The notes beneath the pieces are model-generated. The model was not told the DNA's origin, ran no database searches, and saw nothing but the letters and a program-made list of their open reading frames with translations. The translations under genes were made by a program, and so were the position numbers. A stretch of 24,969 bases of DNA from an uncultured Oscillospiraceae bacterium (GTDB taxonomy: Bacteria; Bacillota; Clostridia; Oscillospirales; Oscillospiraceae), in the NCBI GenBank assembly GCA_910588045.1, contig CAJUPS010000050.1, forward strand, positions 1 to 24,969, written 5' to 3'. Shown piece after piece: positions 1 to 8,362 of this stretch (position 1 is its first letter; each line of letters begins with the position of its first letter).

Positions 1-19
1 CCCCCGTAATCAGGGGATT

Positions 20-144
20 CTCAAGGGTGGCGTAGCCCCCTTGAGGGTGCTTTTGCTTCTTTTCGCACAAGCGAAAAGAAGGCCCGCCCCGGCAGGGGCA
101 AATCTAAAACAAGATTTAAGCCAGGGCCGCCGCGCAGCGGCGGC
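20..144. repeat. Back-to-back hairpin array downstream of fumC
   Basis: Five inverted repeats follow one another: CTCAAGGG/CCCTTGAG (20-27 and 38-45), CTTCTTTTCGC/GCGAAAAGAAG with loop ACAA (56-81), GCCCC/GGGGC (86-99), AAATCT/AGATTT (100-117) and GCCGCCGC/GCGGCGGC with loop GCA (126-144). The last one lies three bases after the fumC stop codon, so on the minus strand it can act in transcription termination or 3' end protection, although no clean T-run follows it. The cluster resembles the hairpin groups at 18697-18925 and 21991-22091. That it is a dispersed intergenic repeat family is an inference. Confidence 0.6.
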
Positions 145-147
145 AGA

Positions 148-1521
148 TCACACCATCTTCTCCGGGTCAACAATCTGCTCGTATTCCTCCGCTGTCAAGA
201 ACCCCTCCTGGAGGACCGCTTCCCGCAGGGTAATCCCCCGGAGATGGGCCGTGCGGGCCGCCTGGCCCGCCTTCTCATATCCGATTCTGGGTGTGAGACA
301 GGTCACCAGCATCAAGGAGCGCTGGAGATACTCCGCCATCTTCTCCCGGTCCGCCCGCAGCCCCTCCAGACAATTTCTCCGGAAGGACTCCATCCCATCC
401 GCCAGCAGGCGGGCGGATTGAAGAAAATTATAAGCGATCACCGGCATGAAGACGTTCAGCTCAAAATTCCCCTGACTGGCGGCGACGCCGACGGCGGCGT
501 CGTTGCCCATCACCTGTACTGCAATCATCGTCACCGCCTCGCACTGGGTGGGATTCACCTTTCCCGGCATAATGGAGCTGCCGGGCTCGTTCTCCGGAAT
601 CGTGATCTCCCCCAGACCGCACCGGGGACCGCTGGCCAGCCAGCGCACATCGTTGGCCATCTTCATCAGGTCCGCCGCCAAGGCCTTCAGGGCCCCGTGG
701 GAGAAGACCACGCCGTCCTTGCTGGTGAGGGCGTGGAACTTGTTGGGGGCCGTGATAAATTCATGACCGGTGAGCTCCGTGAGCAGCGCGGCGCTTCTCT
801 CCGCAAATCCGGCGGGGCAGTTGAGCCCTGTTCCCACCGCCGTGCCCCCTAAGGCCAGCTGCCGCAGCGGCGGCAGCGAGGCGGCTATGTACGCCTCCGC
901 CGCCTCCGCCATGGCCCGCCAGCCGGAAATCTCCTGGGAGAACCGCAGGGGCACCGCATCCTGGAGGTGGGTCCGGCCGATCTTGATGACATCCCCGTTC
1001 TCCCCCTCCAGACGCCGGAGGGTCCCCGTCAGACGCGCCAGGGCGGGCAGCACCCGCTCCTCCAGTGCGCACACCGCCGCCACGTGCATGGCGGTGGGGA
1101 AGGTGTCGTTGGAGCTCTGGGACATATTCACATGGTCGTTGGGGTGGACCGCCGTCTCCGGGTCCATCCGGGCGCACAGGTGGGAAATGACCTCGTTGAC
1201 GTTCATATTGGACTGGGTGCCGCTGCCGGTCTGCCAGACCTTCAGGGGGAACTCCCCGTCCCACTGGTGCTCCAGAATTTCATCGCAGGCGGCGGCGATG
1301 AGCGCACACCGGCGCCCGTCCAGCTTCCCCAAATCGCGGTTGGCCAGGGCGGCCGCCTTCTTCAACAGCGCAAAGGACCGGATGATCTCCTCCGGCATCC
1401 GCTCGGTGCCGATGGCAAAGTTTTCCAGACTCCGCTGGGTCTGCGCACCCCACCAGTGGTCCGCAGGCACCGCCACGGGACCCAGGGTGTCCCGCTCCAT
1501 GCGGACGTTTCCCTCAGACAT
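148..1521 (-). CDS. fumC: Fumarate hydratase, class II
   Basis: Class II (iron-independent) fumarase, which interconverts fumarate and malate in the cytoplasm. All family blocks are present, numbered from the chosen start: TGSGTQSNMN near 98, HPNDHVNMSQSSND near 126, the catalytic-region histidine in THLQDAVP near 185, GGTAVGTGLN near 225, and the superfamily signature GSSIMPGKVNP near 314. The length of 457 residues is normal for the family. The start at 1521 is chosen because AAAGGAG sits seven bases upstream. An in-frame ATG seven codons further upstream (1542) has a weaker GGGGAG and cannot be excluded. The gene is single and is divergent from the lipoprotein gene at 1713. Aspartase shares the fold, but the sequence blocks fit fumarase well. 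Confidence 0.95.
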   Translation of the reverse strand: MSEGNVRMERDTLGPVAVPADHWWGAQTQRSLENFAIGTERMPEEIIRSFALLKKAAALANRDLGKLDGRRCALIAAACDEILEHQWDGEFPLKVWQTGSGTQSNMNVNEVISHLCARMDPETAVHPNDHVNMSQSSNDTFPTAMHVAAVCALEERVLPALARLTGTLRRLEGENGDVIKIGRTHLQDAVPLRFSQEISGWRAMAEAAEAYIAASLPPLRQLALGGTAVGTGLNCPAGFAERSAALLTELTGHEFITAPNKFHALTSKDGVVFSHGALKALAADLMKMANDVRWLASGPRCGLGEITIPENEPGSSIMPGKVNPTQCEAVTMIAVQVMGNDAAVGVAASQGNFELNVFMPVIAYNFLQSARLLADGMESFRRNCLEGLRADREKMAEYLQRSLMLVTCLTPRIGYEKAGQAARTAHLRGITLREAVLQEGFLTAEEYEQIVDPEKMV

Positions 1522-1613
1522 AGTCAGTCTCCTTTCAGGCATATCTCACTCCCCTTTAGCATAGCAAATCCCGGGGGAAAATACAACTCTCTAAAATCTT
1601 AAAAATAAAGAGA

Positions 1614-1652
1614 TGATACGAATTTGATACAAAATTTTGCAGAATCTGATAC
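1614..1652. promoter_or_regulatory. Three phased TGATAC direct repeats between fumC and the lipoprotein gene
   Basis: TGATAC occurs at 1614-1619, 1625-1630 and 1647-1652, so the copies start 11 and 22 bases apart, one and two helical turns. The surrounding spacer (about 1561-1712) is AT-rich compared with its neighbours. Direct repeats on one face of the helix are typical operators for AraC-type regulators. TTGATA at 1624-1629, which overlaps the second copy, could be a -35 element, but no convincing -10 follows at the right distance. That this is an operator is an inference. Confidence 0.4.
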
Positions 1653-1712
1653 ATCGCTCTGGGAAAATAAGTCCGATAAAAGGCAATTCTGTCTAAAAAA
1701 AGGTGATTTTCC

Positions 1713-4397
1713 ATGAAGTGGACCGATAGAGCATTCCCCGCGCTCCTCCTGGCCGTCCTCCTGCTTCTGCCGTCCTGTGACAGCAAGGACCGCCAGGTCC
1801 ACAGGGTGGACTTCCAGACCGCCCCCGCCTATGAGGCGGAGGACATCGCCCTGCCCGTTCCCACCGGGGACCTGCTCGGATGCTGCACCGACGGGACCTC
1901 CATATACCTCCTGGCCGATGAAAAGAACGGGGAGGAAGTCCGGTCCCACCTCTGCCGGGTGGACCTGGCAGAGGGCACGGCGGAGGAGCTGGACGGTTTC
2001 CAGTCCGTAGAGCCGCCGGAGGAGGGGTACAAGAACACGTTGGGCCCCATTCTGGCCCCGGATGGCACACTGTGGCTCTATGAGACGCTGTCTATTACCC
2101 GCTATGACCTGCCGGAGGACTTCGACCCGGAGAAGGAGGCGGTCGGTAAATATTACACCGGGCGGGACGACTTCCACCACCTGCGCCAGCTGGACCCCGC
2201 CACAGGGCGGGAGAAAAGGCTGGTGGACCTCAGCGACGCGGTGCGAGCCCTGGAGGTCTCGGACATTTTCGACGTGGCGGGGTTCACGGTGGACGGCGGG
2301 GGAAACATCTACTTCGCCGGGACCGGCGGCGTGGCGGCGCTGGACAAAAAGGGGAACTTCCTGTTCACCCTGGAGGCCGACCTGCCCTATCGCTCTACAT
2401 ACAACACTGCCGGGAATACCCTGACCCTGCTGCCCGACGGCACGGCGGCCCTGCTGACCGTCCAGCCCGGCGGGAAGCGGGAGGTCCGCACTATTGACCC
2501 TGCCGCCAAAACCTGGGGCAAGGAGCGGTACGAGCTGCCCACCGGCGTGGACCTGCTCTACGGCGGGACCAACGGCTTTTTGTTCTACTACACCAGCGGC
2601 GGCGCACTCTGCGCCTGGGAGCCGGAGGGGGAGGAGGGGCGACTGCTCCTGAACTGGTCTGCGGCGGACCTGGACGGCTCGGTCATGTGCTTCGCGCCCC
2701 GGGACGGGGGAGAGCTGGCGGCGCTGACCATCACGCAGAAGGGGTCCTTCCAGGACGAGGACTACTGGTATAACACCGACATCCGGCTATCCATGCTGTC
2801 CCCCACGGACAAGAGCCCGTCGGAGGGCAAGACCAAGCTGGTCTACGGTACGATTGGCACCAACAGCGTTATGCGCAGCAGGATCAAGCAGTTCAACGAC
2901 AGCAGCGACGCCTACTACATCGAGCTGCGCAACTACGCGGGCGACGGCGTGGAGACGTTCGATGCGACCAGGGACGTCCGGGATGCCGCGCTGAAGCTCT
3001 TCAGCGCGGAGATCGCCTCCGGACGGGCCCCGGACATCTGGGATGTCAGCCTGCCCATCGACCTGTACGCCCGGAAGGGACTGCTGGAGGACCTGTGGCC
3101 CTGGATCGACGGAGACCCGGAAATCAGCCGGGAGGACCTCATGAGCCACGTGCTGGACTGCGCCAGCGTGGACGGCAAGCTCTACAAGGTGTTCAACTCC
3201 TTCTCCATCGACACCCTCGCGGCGCGTTCGGAGGTGGTGGGGGACCGGAGCAGCTGGACGCTGGAGGAGATGCTGGACTACTACGAGGCCATGCCCGAGG
3301 GCAGTACGCTCCTGGGGATCGGCTACGGCAAGGAGGGCACGCTCTATCACCTGATCAACTACACCATTGATCAGTGGATCGACTGGACCACCGGGGAATG
3401 CCGGTTTGATTCGGAGGAGTTCAAGGCCCTGCTGGAGCTGTGCGGCAGCAGGGAGGACGATACCTCCCCCTTCAGTGAGGACCCGGAAAAGCGGAGCAAT
3501 CTGGCCAACGGCGTGGACTTCCGGGAGGGAAGGCAGCTGCTGTATCCCGCCTTGTTGGACGGGGTGGGGGATATTCTACACAATGAAGCGCTGGCCGCCG
3601 GGCCCCAGTGCCTGACGGACTACGAGACCTATTTGAACGAAAACAATATCTGGGGCGCCCGGGTGGATGACGACGGAAACTGGCGGGATGAAAGTGCGCT
3701 GGTTTGCCAGGCTCTCAGCATGGCGGATAGTTACAGGCGCAGCGGGAGGTTCATATGGAACGCTCTGTCACCGGCCGCAGTCTTCGGCGCGGTGGAGGGC
3801 GGCGGCTACGTGTCCTATCCGGGCGCTCCCTCCCGCAGCGGCGCGGGCAGCTGCTTTGTCCTGCCGCATTGGGCTGGCGGCTTTGCGAATAACCAGTTGG
3901 GCATCTCCGCCTCCTGCCAGGCCAAGGAGGGGGCCTGGGCCTATGTGCGGCAGTGCCTGCTGTCCGGCGGGGCCGACTCAGTGAAAACAGAGGATGTGAC
4001 CTATCTGAGCAGAGGGTTCCCCGTCAACAAGGCGGACTTTGACCGTCTCCTTGAGCCCCGGTGGTTCCAGTATGAGGACGAGGACGGAAATCTGGAATAT
4101 GTGCTCGACCAGGAGGGGAACCGGATCGAGGAGCCCCAGGACGTTCAGCCGGTCCCCGCCCACTATGCGGATGTGGAGGTCTCCATGGTGCTCTACCAGC
4201 TCGCACCCAATGAGGCGCAGATGGAGCGGTTCTGGGCGCTCTACAACGCAACCAGCTGCGTACAGGATACGGAGAGCGATGTGCTGCTGATCGTCACGGA
4301 GCAGGCAAGACCCTACTTCGCCGGGGACAAGTCCCTGGATGAGACGGCGGACCTGATCCAGCGCAGGGTGAACCTGTATGTAAACGAGAATCGCTGA
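1713..4397 (+). CDS. Lipoprotein with N-terminal propeller-like region and C-terminal ABC solute-binding domain
   Basis: The protein has 894 residues and starts with a lipoprotein signal: basic residues, a hydrophobic run and a lipobox ending L-P-S-C with the lipidated cysteine at residue 22. Residues 30 to about 370 contain repeated short segments of the type 'GTSIYLLAD', 'DGTLWLYE', 'GGNIYFAG' and 'DGTAALLT', as in beta-propeller or sensor repeats. From about residue 373 the sequence resembles family 1 extracellular sugar-binding proteins of ABC importers, with FNDSSDAYYIELRNY near 394 and then SGRAPDIWD. About 890 residues is twice the length of a plain binding protein, so this is a fusion. 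AGGTG lies nine bases before the ATG. No permease or ATPase genes accompany it. It may bring in oligosaccharide for the nearby glycan enzymes or act as a surface sensor; the substrate cannot be read from the sequence. Confidence 0.75.
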   Translation: MKWTDRAFPALLLAVLLLLPSCDSKDRQVHRVDFQTAPAYEAEDIALPVPTGDLLGCCTDGTSIYLLADEKNGEEVRSHLCRVDLAEGTAEELDGFQSVEPPEEGYKNTLGPILAPDGTLWLYETLSITRYDLPEDFDPEKEAVGKYYTGRDDFHHLRQLDPATGREKRLVDLSDAVRALEVSDIFDVAGFTVDGGGNIYFAGTGGVAALDKKGNFLFTLEADLPYRSTYNTAGNTLTLLPDGTAALLTVQPGGKREVRTIDPAAKTWGKERYELPTGVDLLYGGTNGFLFYYTSGGALCAWEPEGEEGRLLLNWSAADLDGSVMCFAPRDGGELAALTITQKGSFQDEDYWYNTDIRLSMLSPTDKSPSEGKTKLVYGTIGTNSVMRSRIKQFNDSSDAYYIELRNYAGDGVETFDATRDVRDAALKLFSAEIASGRAPDIWDVSLPIDLYARKGLLEDLWPWIDGDPEISREDLMSHVLDCASVDGKLYKVFNSFSIDTLAARSEVVGDRSSWTLEEMLDYYEAMPEGSTLLGIGYGKEGTLYHLINYTIDQWIDWTTGECRFDSEEFKALLELCGSREDDTSPFSEDPEKRSNLANGVDFREGRQLLYPALLDGVGDILHNEALAAGPQCLTDYETYLNENNIWGARVDDDGNWRDESALVCQALSMADSYRRSGRFIWNALSPAAVFGAVEGGGYVSYPGAPSRSGAGSCFVLPHWAGGFANNQLGISASCQAKEGAWAYVRQCLLSGGADSVKTEDVTYLSRGFPVNKADFDRLLEPRWFQYEDEDGNLEYVLDQEGNRIEEPQDVQPVPAHYADVEVSMVLYQLAPNEAQMERFWALYNATSCVQDTESDVLLIVTEQARPYFAGDKSLDETADLIQRRVNLYVNENR

Positions 4398-4412
4398 ACA
4401 GGCGAATAAAGG

Positions 4413-4445
4413 GCGGCATGACCGGGAATATCTCGGTCATGCCGC
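4413..4445. terminator. Bidirectional terminator between convergent genes
   Basis: A 12-bp perfect stem (GCGGCATGACCG and CGGTCATGCCGC, loop of nine) lies between the lipoprotein stop at 4397 and the spoVT stop at 4454. TTTCT follows on the plus strand and CCCTTTATT on the minus strand, so it can serve both genes. Confidence 0.8.
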
Positions 4446-4453
4446 TTTCTGTG

Positions 4454-4996
4454 TCAGGATTCCATGTGCTTCCCCAGGAAGGACGCGATAGTCTGGGCCA
4501 GCTTGTATTCGGTCTCGCCGGTGACCAGGTTCTCGCCGTCCTCCACGAACAGCACCAAGCCCAACGCGTCGCCCTCGGAGATAATGGGCGCGGCCACGGC
4601 GGTGCGGTACTTGTCGCCGGACTCGGTGACAAAGACGCTGCGCTCCTCTCCGGCGTGCTGATAGATGCGCCGGTCCTCCATGATCTGCTCCAGCTGAGGG
4701 CTGATGCGTTTGCCCAGCAGCTCCCGCTTGCCGCCGCCAGCCACGGCGATGACGGAGTCTCGGTCCGTCACGGCGGTGATGGCTCCGCAGCTCTTGGACA
4801 GCGTCTCACAGAACTGTGCGGCAAAGTCGTCCAGTCCGCCCATGAGGGAATACTTCTTGAAGATGACCTCTCCCTCCCGGCTGGTGTAAATCTCCAGGGG
4901 GTCGCCCTCGCGGATACGCATAGTGCGGCGAATCTCCTTAGGGATGACGACTCTGCCTAAATCGTCTATTCTTCTTACGATTCCGGTTGCTTTCAT
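4454..4996 (-). CDS. spoVT: Stage V sporulation protein T, transcriptional regulator
   Basis: SpoVT is a forespore DNA-binding regulator that tunes SigG-dependent genes in spore formers. The first 50 residues form the AbrB-type swapped-hairpin domain with the typical SpoVT sequence MKATGIVRRIDDLGRVVIPK and the IREGDPLEIY segment. Residues 55-180 form the GAF-like sensor domain seen in SpoVT. The length of 180 residues is normal. GGGAGG (5005-5010) lies eight bases upstream of the ATG. A 7-bp hairpin (TGCCGGG/CCCGGCA, 5016-5037) lies just upstream of the ribosome binding site, and a SigG-like promoter lies before it. The gene is single, facing the lipoprotein gene. It is the clearest evidence that the organism sporulates. 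Confidence 0.95.
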   Translation of the reverse strand: MKATGIVRRIDDLGRVVIPKEIRRTMRIREGDPLEIYTSREGEVIFKKYSLMGGLDDFAAQFCETLSKSCGAITAVTDRDSVIAVAGGGKRELLGKRISPQLEQIMEDRRIYQHAGEERSVFVTESGDKYRTAVAAPIISEGDALGLVLFVEDGENLVTGETEYKLAQTIASFLGKHMES

Positions 4997-5066
4997 TCAC
5001 GATTCCTCCCGTATCTGCCGGGAATTTCTCCCCGGCAAGTATATTGCAAGCCTTGGAAAACATGGA

Positions 5067-5095
5067 TAGTATCCGCAGAAGCTGGCAAGGTATGC
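5067..5095 (-). promoter_or_regulatory. SigG-like promoter of spoVT
   Basis: On the minus strand GCATA (5091-5095) is followed after 17 bases by GATACTA (5067-5073). The forespore sigma factor SigG prefers a -35 of the GNATA type and a -10 close to CATNNTA, so the -10 match is one base short. Bacillus spoVT is known to be SigG-dependent. The predicted transcript would have a leader of about 65 bases. Confidence 0.45.
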
Positions 5096-5136
5096 AGATT
5101 TTTGGCTGGATTTGTTTGGGTGTTTGAGATGGAAAA

Positions 5137-5172
5137 GCCGCACGGGGAGGGCTGATACCCTCCCCGTGCGGC
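5137..5172 (-). terminator. Terminator of the GH130-GH38 operon
   Basis: A 15-bp perfect stem (GCCGCACGGGGAGGG and its complement, loop of six) is followed by TTTT on the minus strand. It lies 29 bases beyond the alpha-mannosidase stop and marks the end of that operon. Confidence 0.85.
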
Positions 5173-5200
5173 CGGAGAACGGAATCTGTGCGATTTCTCC

Positions 5201-8200
5201 TCAGCGCAGTAAAATTGTCTTGATTTCAAAGGGCTTGGCGAGGAACGAAATTTTCCCGTCTGCAACGGGCAGCTCCTCCTCGATCTCCTCCAGAAGATTG
5301 CAGCTATACGCCTTGGTTACGCCGTCAGGAACATGCAGCACCGTCTTCGTCCGGGCGTTTTCGCTCTCGTAGAGGCGCAGCACCGTACCATGGCCGTCCT
5401 CCGCCTGCTTGACCGTCTCCAGCACCACGTTTTCCTGCTCCACGGAGGCGAGGGAGAACGCCGCACCGGGTGCGCCGCCTTCCACGACCCGCAGGGGCTG
5501 ATTGAGGAAATAGCTCTCCCGCACGGTCCCGGCGTCCCGCCAGGAACCGGCGTGGGGGTAGAGGGCGTAGGTGAACACGTGCTCCTCCTGGTCCGCCACC
5601 GGGTTGGGCTCGATGCCGGACTTGATGAGGGTCAGGCCGATGACGCCGTCCCGGACGCTGTGGCCGTACTTGCAGTCGTTGAGGAGGCTCACACCGTAGC
5701 GGCCCTCGGAGAAGTCCATCCACTTCTGGCCGCAGACCTCGAAGCGGGCCTTGTCCCAGCTGGTGTTGGTGTGGACCTTTCTGGTGAGATTGCCGAACTG
5801 GATGTCGAAGGTGGCCTCATCGCTGTGGATGTCCACGGGGAACTCGGCCTTGAGCAGATGCTGGTGCTGCTTCCAGTCCACCCAGGTCTCAAAGTCGATG
5901 CGGCGGGAGTTGGCGTAGAAGTGAATCTTTTGCCGGATGGTGGTGAGGCTAATCCTGTACTCCAGCTCCACCGTGGCCCGGACGGGGCCCTCCTCGGTCC
6001 ACTTCATGCTCACCAGATCGTCCACCGGCCAGGACTTCTCGGTATAGAACATGTCAATATCCCAGTTGTCGTAGTAGATGGGCTTATCCTCGTACATGCG
6101 CAGGACGTTGGCGCACTTACCCGCCTGGACCAGCTCCCGGTCGTTCTCCTTGTCGAACAGGGAGGCGATATGGCCGCGTTCGTCGAAGGTCACGGCATAA
6201 AAGGGCGTCTCGATGTGCCGCTCGTCCCTCCGGACGAAGGGGCTGGCCGCCTGGACGGCCTCCGCTCTTTGCAGAGTCTTATAGCCCTTGGAGGGCAGAT
6301 TCTCCAGGTAGACCACCGCGCCGTCCGCCGTCTGCTGGACGGGGTAGACCTTGCCGGTCTCGTCAGCCAGGGCCTGGGCGCCGGTCCTGCCCAGCTCCAC
6401 CACGTCGGAGCGGGTGTAGCCGGTGGTGTTGAACACAGTCACGCCGTCCCCCTGGCCCGCCAGAGCCGCCAGACGCTGACCGAGCAGGTCCCCGGCGGTC
6501 CGGGCCAGCTCGGCGTACTCCTGCTTGGTGACCTCGTAGACCTCGTGGATGGAGGACCCGGGGAGAATGTCGTGGAACTGGTTGATGAGCACCGTCTTCC
6601 ACATCCGGTCCAGCTCCTGGGCCGGGTAGGCCAGCTTCGCCGCCGCCAGCACGGAGGCCAGCTCCAGGTCCATCAGCAGCAGCTCGCTCTTGCGGTTGCT
6701 CCGCTTATTGCGGGCCATGGAGGTATAGGTGCCCCGGTGGTACTCGAAGTAGAACTCGCCCTCCCAGGTCTCCAGGCGGCAGTTGTCCTTCACCCGCCGC
6801 TCCAGATCCTCAAAGTAGGTCCGGGCGAAGGCCTGGCGGACCTTGGGGATGCCCCGGACGCCCTTCTCCATGCGCGTGCTGGTCTCCAGCATCTCCCGGG
6901 TGGGGCCGCCGCCGTCGCCGTAGCCGTAGGAGATCAGGATGTCGTTGTTGATCTCCTTGTTCTGGTAGCGCTCCCAGCCGCCCAGGATGGCGTCGGGGTG
7001 GAGCTTGCCGTTGTAGGTGGTGAAGAAGTTGCCCGGGCCCACCTCCTGTCCCGGGTCCACGGTGGTGATGAGATGGGTGAGGATCTCCGTGCCGTCAATG
7101 CCCCGCCACAGCATGGTGTCGTTGGGCACCTTGTCGATCTGGTTCCAGGCCAGCTTGGTGGTCATGAAGTAATCCACACCGGACTTCTTCATAATCTGGG
7201 GCAGGGCCCCGGAGTACCCGAACACGTCCGGCAGCCAGAGGATCCGGTTATCCACCCCGAACTCCTCCTTGAAGAACCGCTTGCCGTGGAGGAACTGCCG
7301 CACCAGGGACTCGCCGGAGGTCAGGTTGCAGTCCGGCTCCACCCAGGTGCCGCCCTCGGGTTCCCAGCGGCCCTCCTTCACCCGCTCCCTGATGCGCTCG
7401 AAGAGCTCGGGATAGCGCTCCTTGAGGAAGTAGTAGAGCACCGGCTGACTGGACATGAAGCGGTAGTTGGGGAACTCCTCCATGAGCTTGAGGACGGTGG
7501 CGAAGCTCCGGGCCACCTTCTCCCGGGTCTGGGCTACGGTCCACCACCAGGCCACGTCGATGTGGGTGTGGCCGATGCAGGTGGCGACCACGTCGTCCCA
7601 GCCGCCCATCTTCTCGTAGAGGTTTTCCGTAATATACGCCTGGGCCTCCCGCAGGGAGGCATAGAAGCCCTCGCTGTAGGGCTCCCGCAGATCCAGGAGG
7701 TTGATGGTCTCGTTGAGGACCGTCTGGATAGCCAGCCGGTTCTGGTCGTCCTCCTTCATCCGGGGAAAGGCCCGGAGGGGAACCTGGATGTCCCAGTAGA
7801 GCCGGTTGATCTCCTCGTCCTGCTCATAGAGGTCCACCAGGAACTGGAACTCCGTGTGCAGGGTGCCGGTGTACGCCTGGATGTCGATGCTGAGGGTCTC
7901 CCCGGCGGGCGCCTGGGCAAAGAGCTGCACCTCCCGGTGGTTCATGTCGATGCCCTGTATGACCTTGCCGTTGAGGAAGAGGAGGAACTGGGGGTTCTTC
8001 CCGTCGTCCCACTCGTCGATCTGGGTGCGGACCCTCATCCAGACGGATTTCCCCGCCAGGTCCTGGGGAATGGTGACGCCGCCCCGGAACCAGTAGTGCT
8101 CGTCGGGGCCATACCAGTGCATGGTCCGGCCGTCGAAGTTCTCCCACGCGCCCCCCTCGGCGTCTGCCTGGGAGGGGTAGAGGAAGAAGCCCTTCTTGTA

Positions 8201-8290
8201 CTGCCAGTCCGCAATGGGCCTGACGCCGCGGATGCGCAGCTTGTTGAGGTTGTCGCAGATCACTTGGATCCGTTTGTCGATGAAATACAT
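5201..8290 (-). CDS. Alpha-mannosidase, glycoside hydrolase family 38
   Basis: A 1029-residue GH38 retaining alpha-mannosidase, removing alpha-linked mannose from N-glycan-type oligosaccharides. It has no signal peptide, so it acts in the cytoplasm. The zinc site is visible as GHTHIDVAWWW (H243 and D245), with the nucleophile aspartate in WLPDVFGYSGALPQ (D355), which also binds zinc, and a fourth ligand in NQFHDILPG (H573). The order is a roughly 230-residue N-terminal region, the catalytic barrel (about 235-510), a mid domain with the HDILPGSSIHEVYE motif, and C-terminal beta-domains to the end. The length is usual for the longer class of bacterial and fungal GH38 enzymes. AAGGAG lies ten bases before the ATG. 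It follows the GH130 gene by 72 bases on the same strand, so the two are probably co-transcribed. Linkage preference (alpha-1,2, -1,3 or -1,6) cannot be read from sequence alone. Confidence 0.93.
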   Translation of the reverse strand: MYFIDKRIQVICDNLNKLRIRGVRPIADWQYKKGFFLYPSQADAEGGAWENFDGRTMHWYGPDEHYWFRGGVTIPQDLAGKSVWMRVRTQIDEWDDGKNPQFLLFLNGKVIQGIDMNHREVQLFAQAPAGETLSIDIQAYTGTLHTEFQFLVDLYEQDEEINRLYWDIQVPLRAFPRMKEDDQNRLAIQTVLNETINLLDLREPYSEGFYASLREAQAYITENLYEKMGGWDDVVATCIGHTHIDVAWWWTVAQTREKVARSFATVLKLMEEFPNYRFMSSQPVLYYFLKERYPELFERIRERVKEGRWEPEGGTWVEPDCNLTSGESLVRQFLHGKRFFKEEFGVDNRILWLPDVFGYSGALPQIMKKSGVDYFMTTKLAWNQIDKVPNDTMLWRGIDGTEILTHLITTVDPGQEVGPGNFFTTYNGKLHPDAILGGWERYQNKEINNDILISYGYGDGGGPTREMLETSTRMEKGVRGIPKVRQAFARTYFEDLERRVKDNCRLETWEGEFYFEYHRGTYTSMARNKRSNRKSELLLMDLELASVLAAAKLAYPAQELDRMWKTVLINQFHDILPGSSIHEVYEVTKQEYAELARTAGDLLGQRLAALAGQGDGVTVFNTTGYTRSDVVELGRTGAQALADETGKVYPVQQTADGAVVYLENLPSKGYKTLQRAEAVQAASPFVRRDERHIETPFYAVTFDERGHIASLFDKENDRELVQAGKCANVLRMYEDKPIYYDNWDIDMFYTEKSWPVDDLVSMKWTEEGPVRATVELEYRISLTTIRQKIHFYANSRRIDFETWVDWKQHQHLLKAEFPVDIHSDEATFDIQFGNLTRKVHTNTSWDKARFEVCGQKWMDFSEGRYGVSLLNDCKYGHSVRDGVIGLTLIKSGIEPNPVADQEEHVFTYALYPHAGSWRDAGTVRESYFLNQPLRVVEGGAPGAAFSLASVEQENVVLETVKQAEDGHGTVLRLYESENARTKTVLHVPDGVTKAYSCNLLEEIEEELPVADGKISFLAKPFEIKTILLR

Positions 8291-8301
8291 ACTCTCCGTG
8301 C

Positions 8302-8316
8302 TCCTTATGATAAGGA
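8302..8316. promoter_or_regulatory. Perfect palindrome covering the GH38 ribosome binding site
   Basis: TCCTTAT-G-ATAAGGA is a 15-base palindrome, and its right arm as read on the minus strand supplies the AAGGA of the mannosidase ribosome binding site. A small stem here could mask translation initiation. The arms are only seven bases, so any effect would be modest. Confidence 0.35.
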
Positions 8317-8362
8317 AATTTCATTTTGATTAGGACAAAACATCGCGGAACGGCGGACTATT

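Noticed and set aside
5333..8329. A 998-codon open frame on the plus strand opposite the alpha-mannosidase
   Set aside because: It is the mirror frame of a GC-rich gene. The protein is dominated by Leu, Val, Gly and His with no recognisable domain, while the minus strand has all GH38 motifs.
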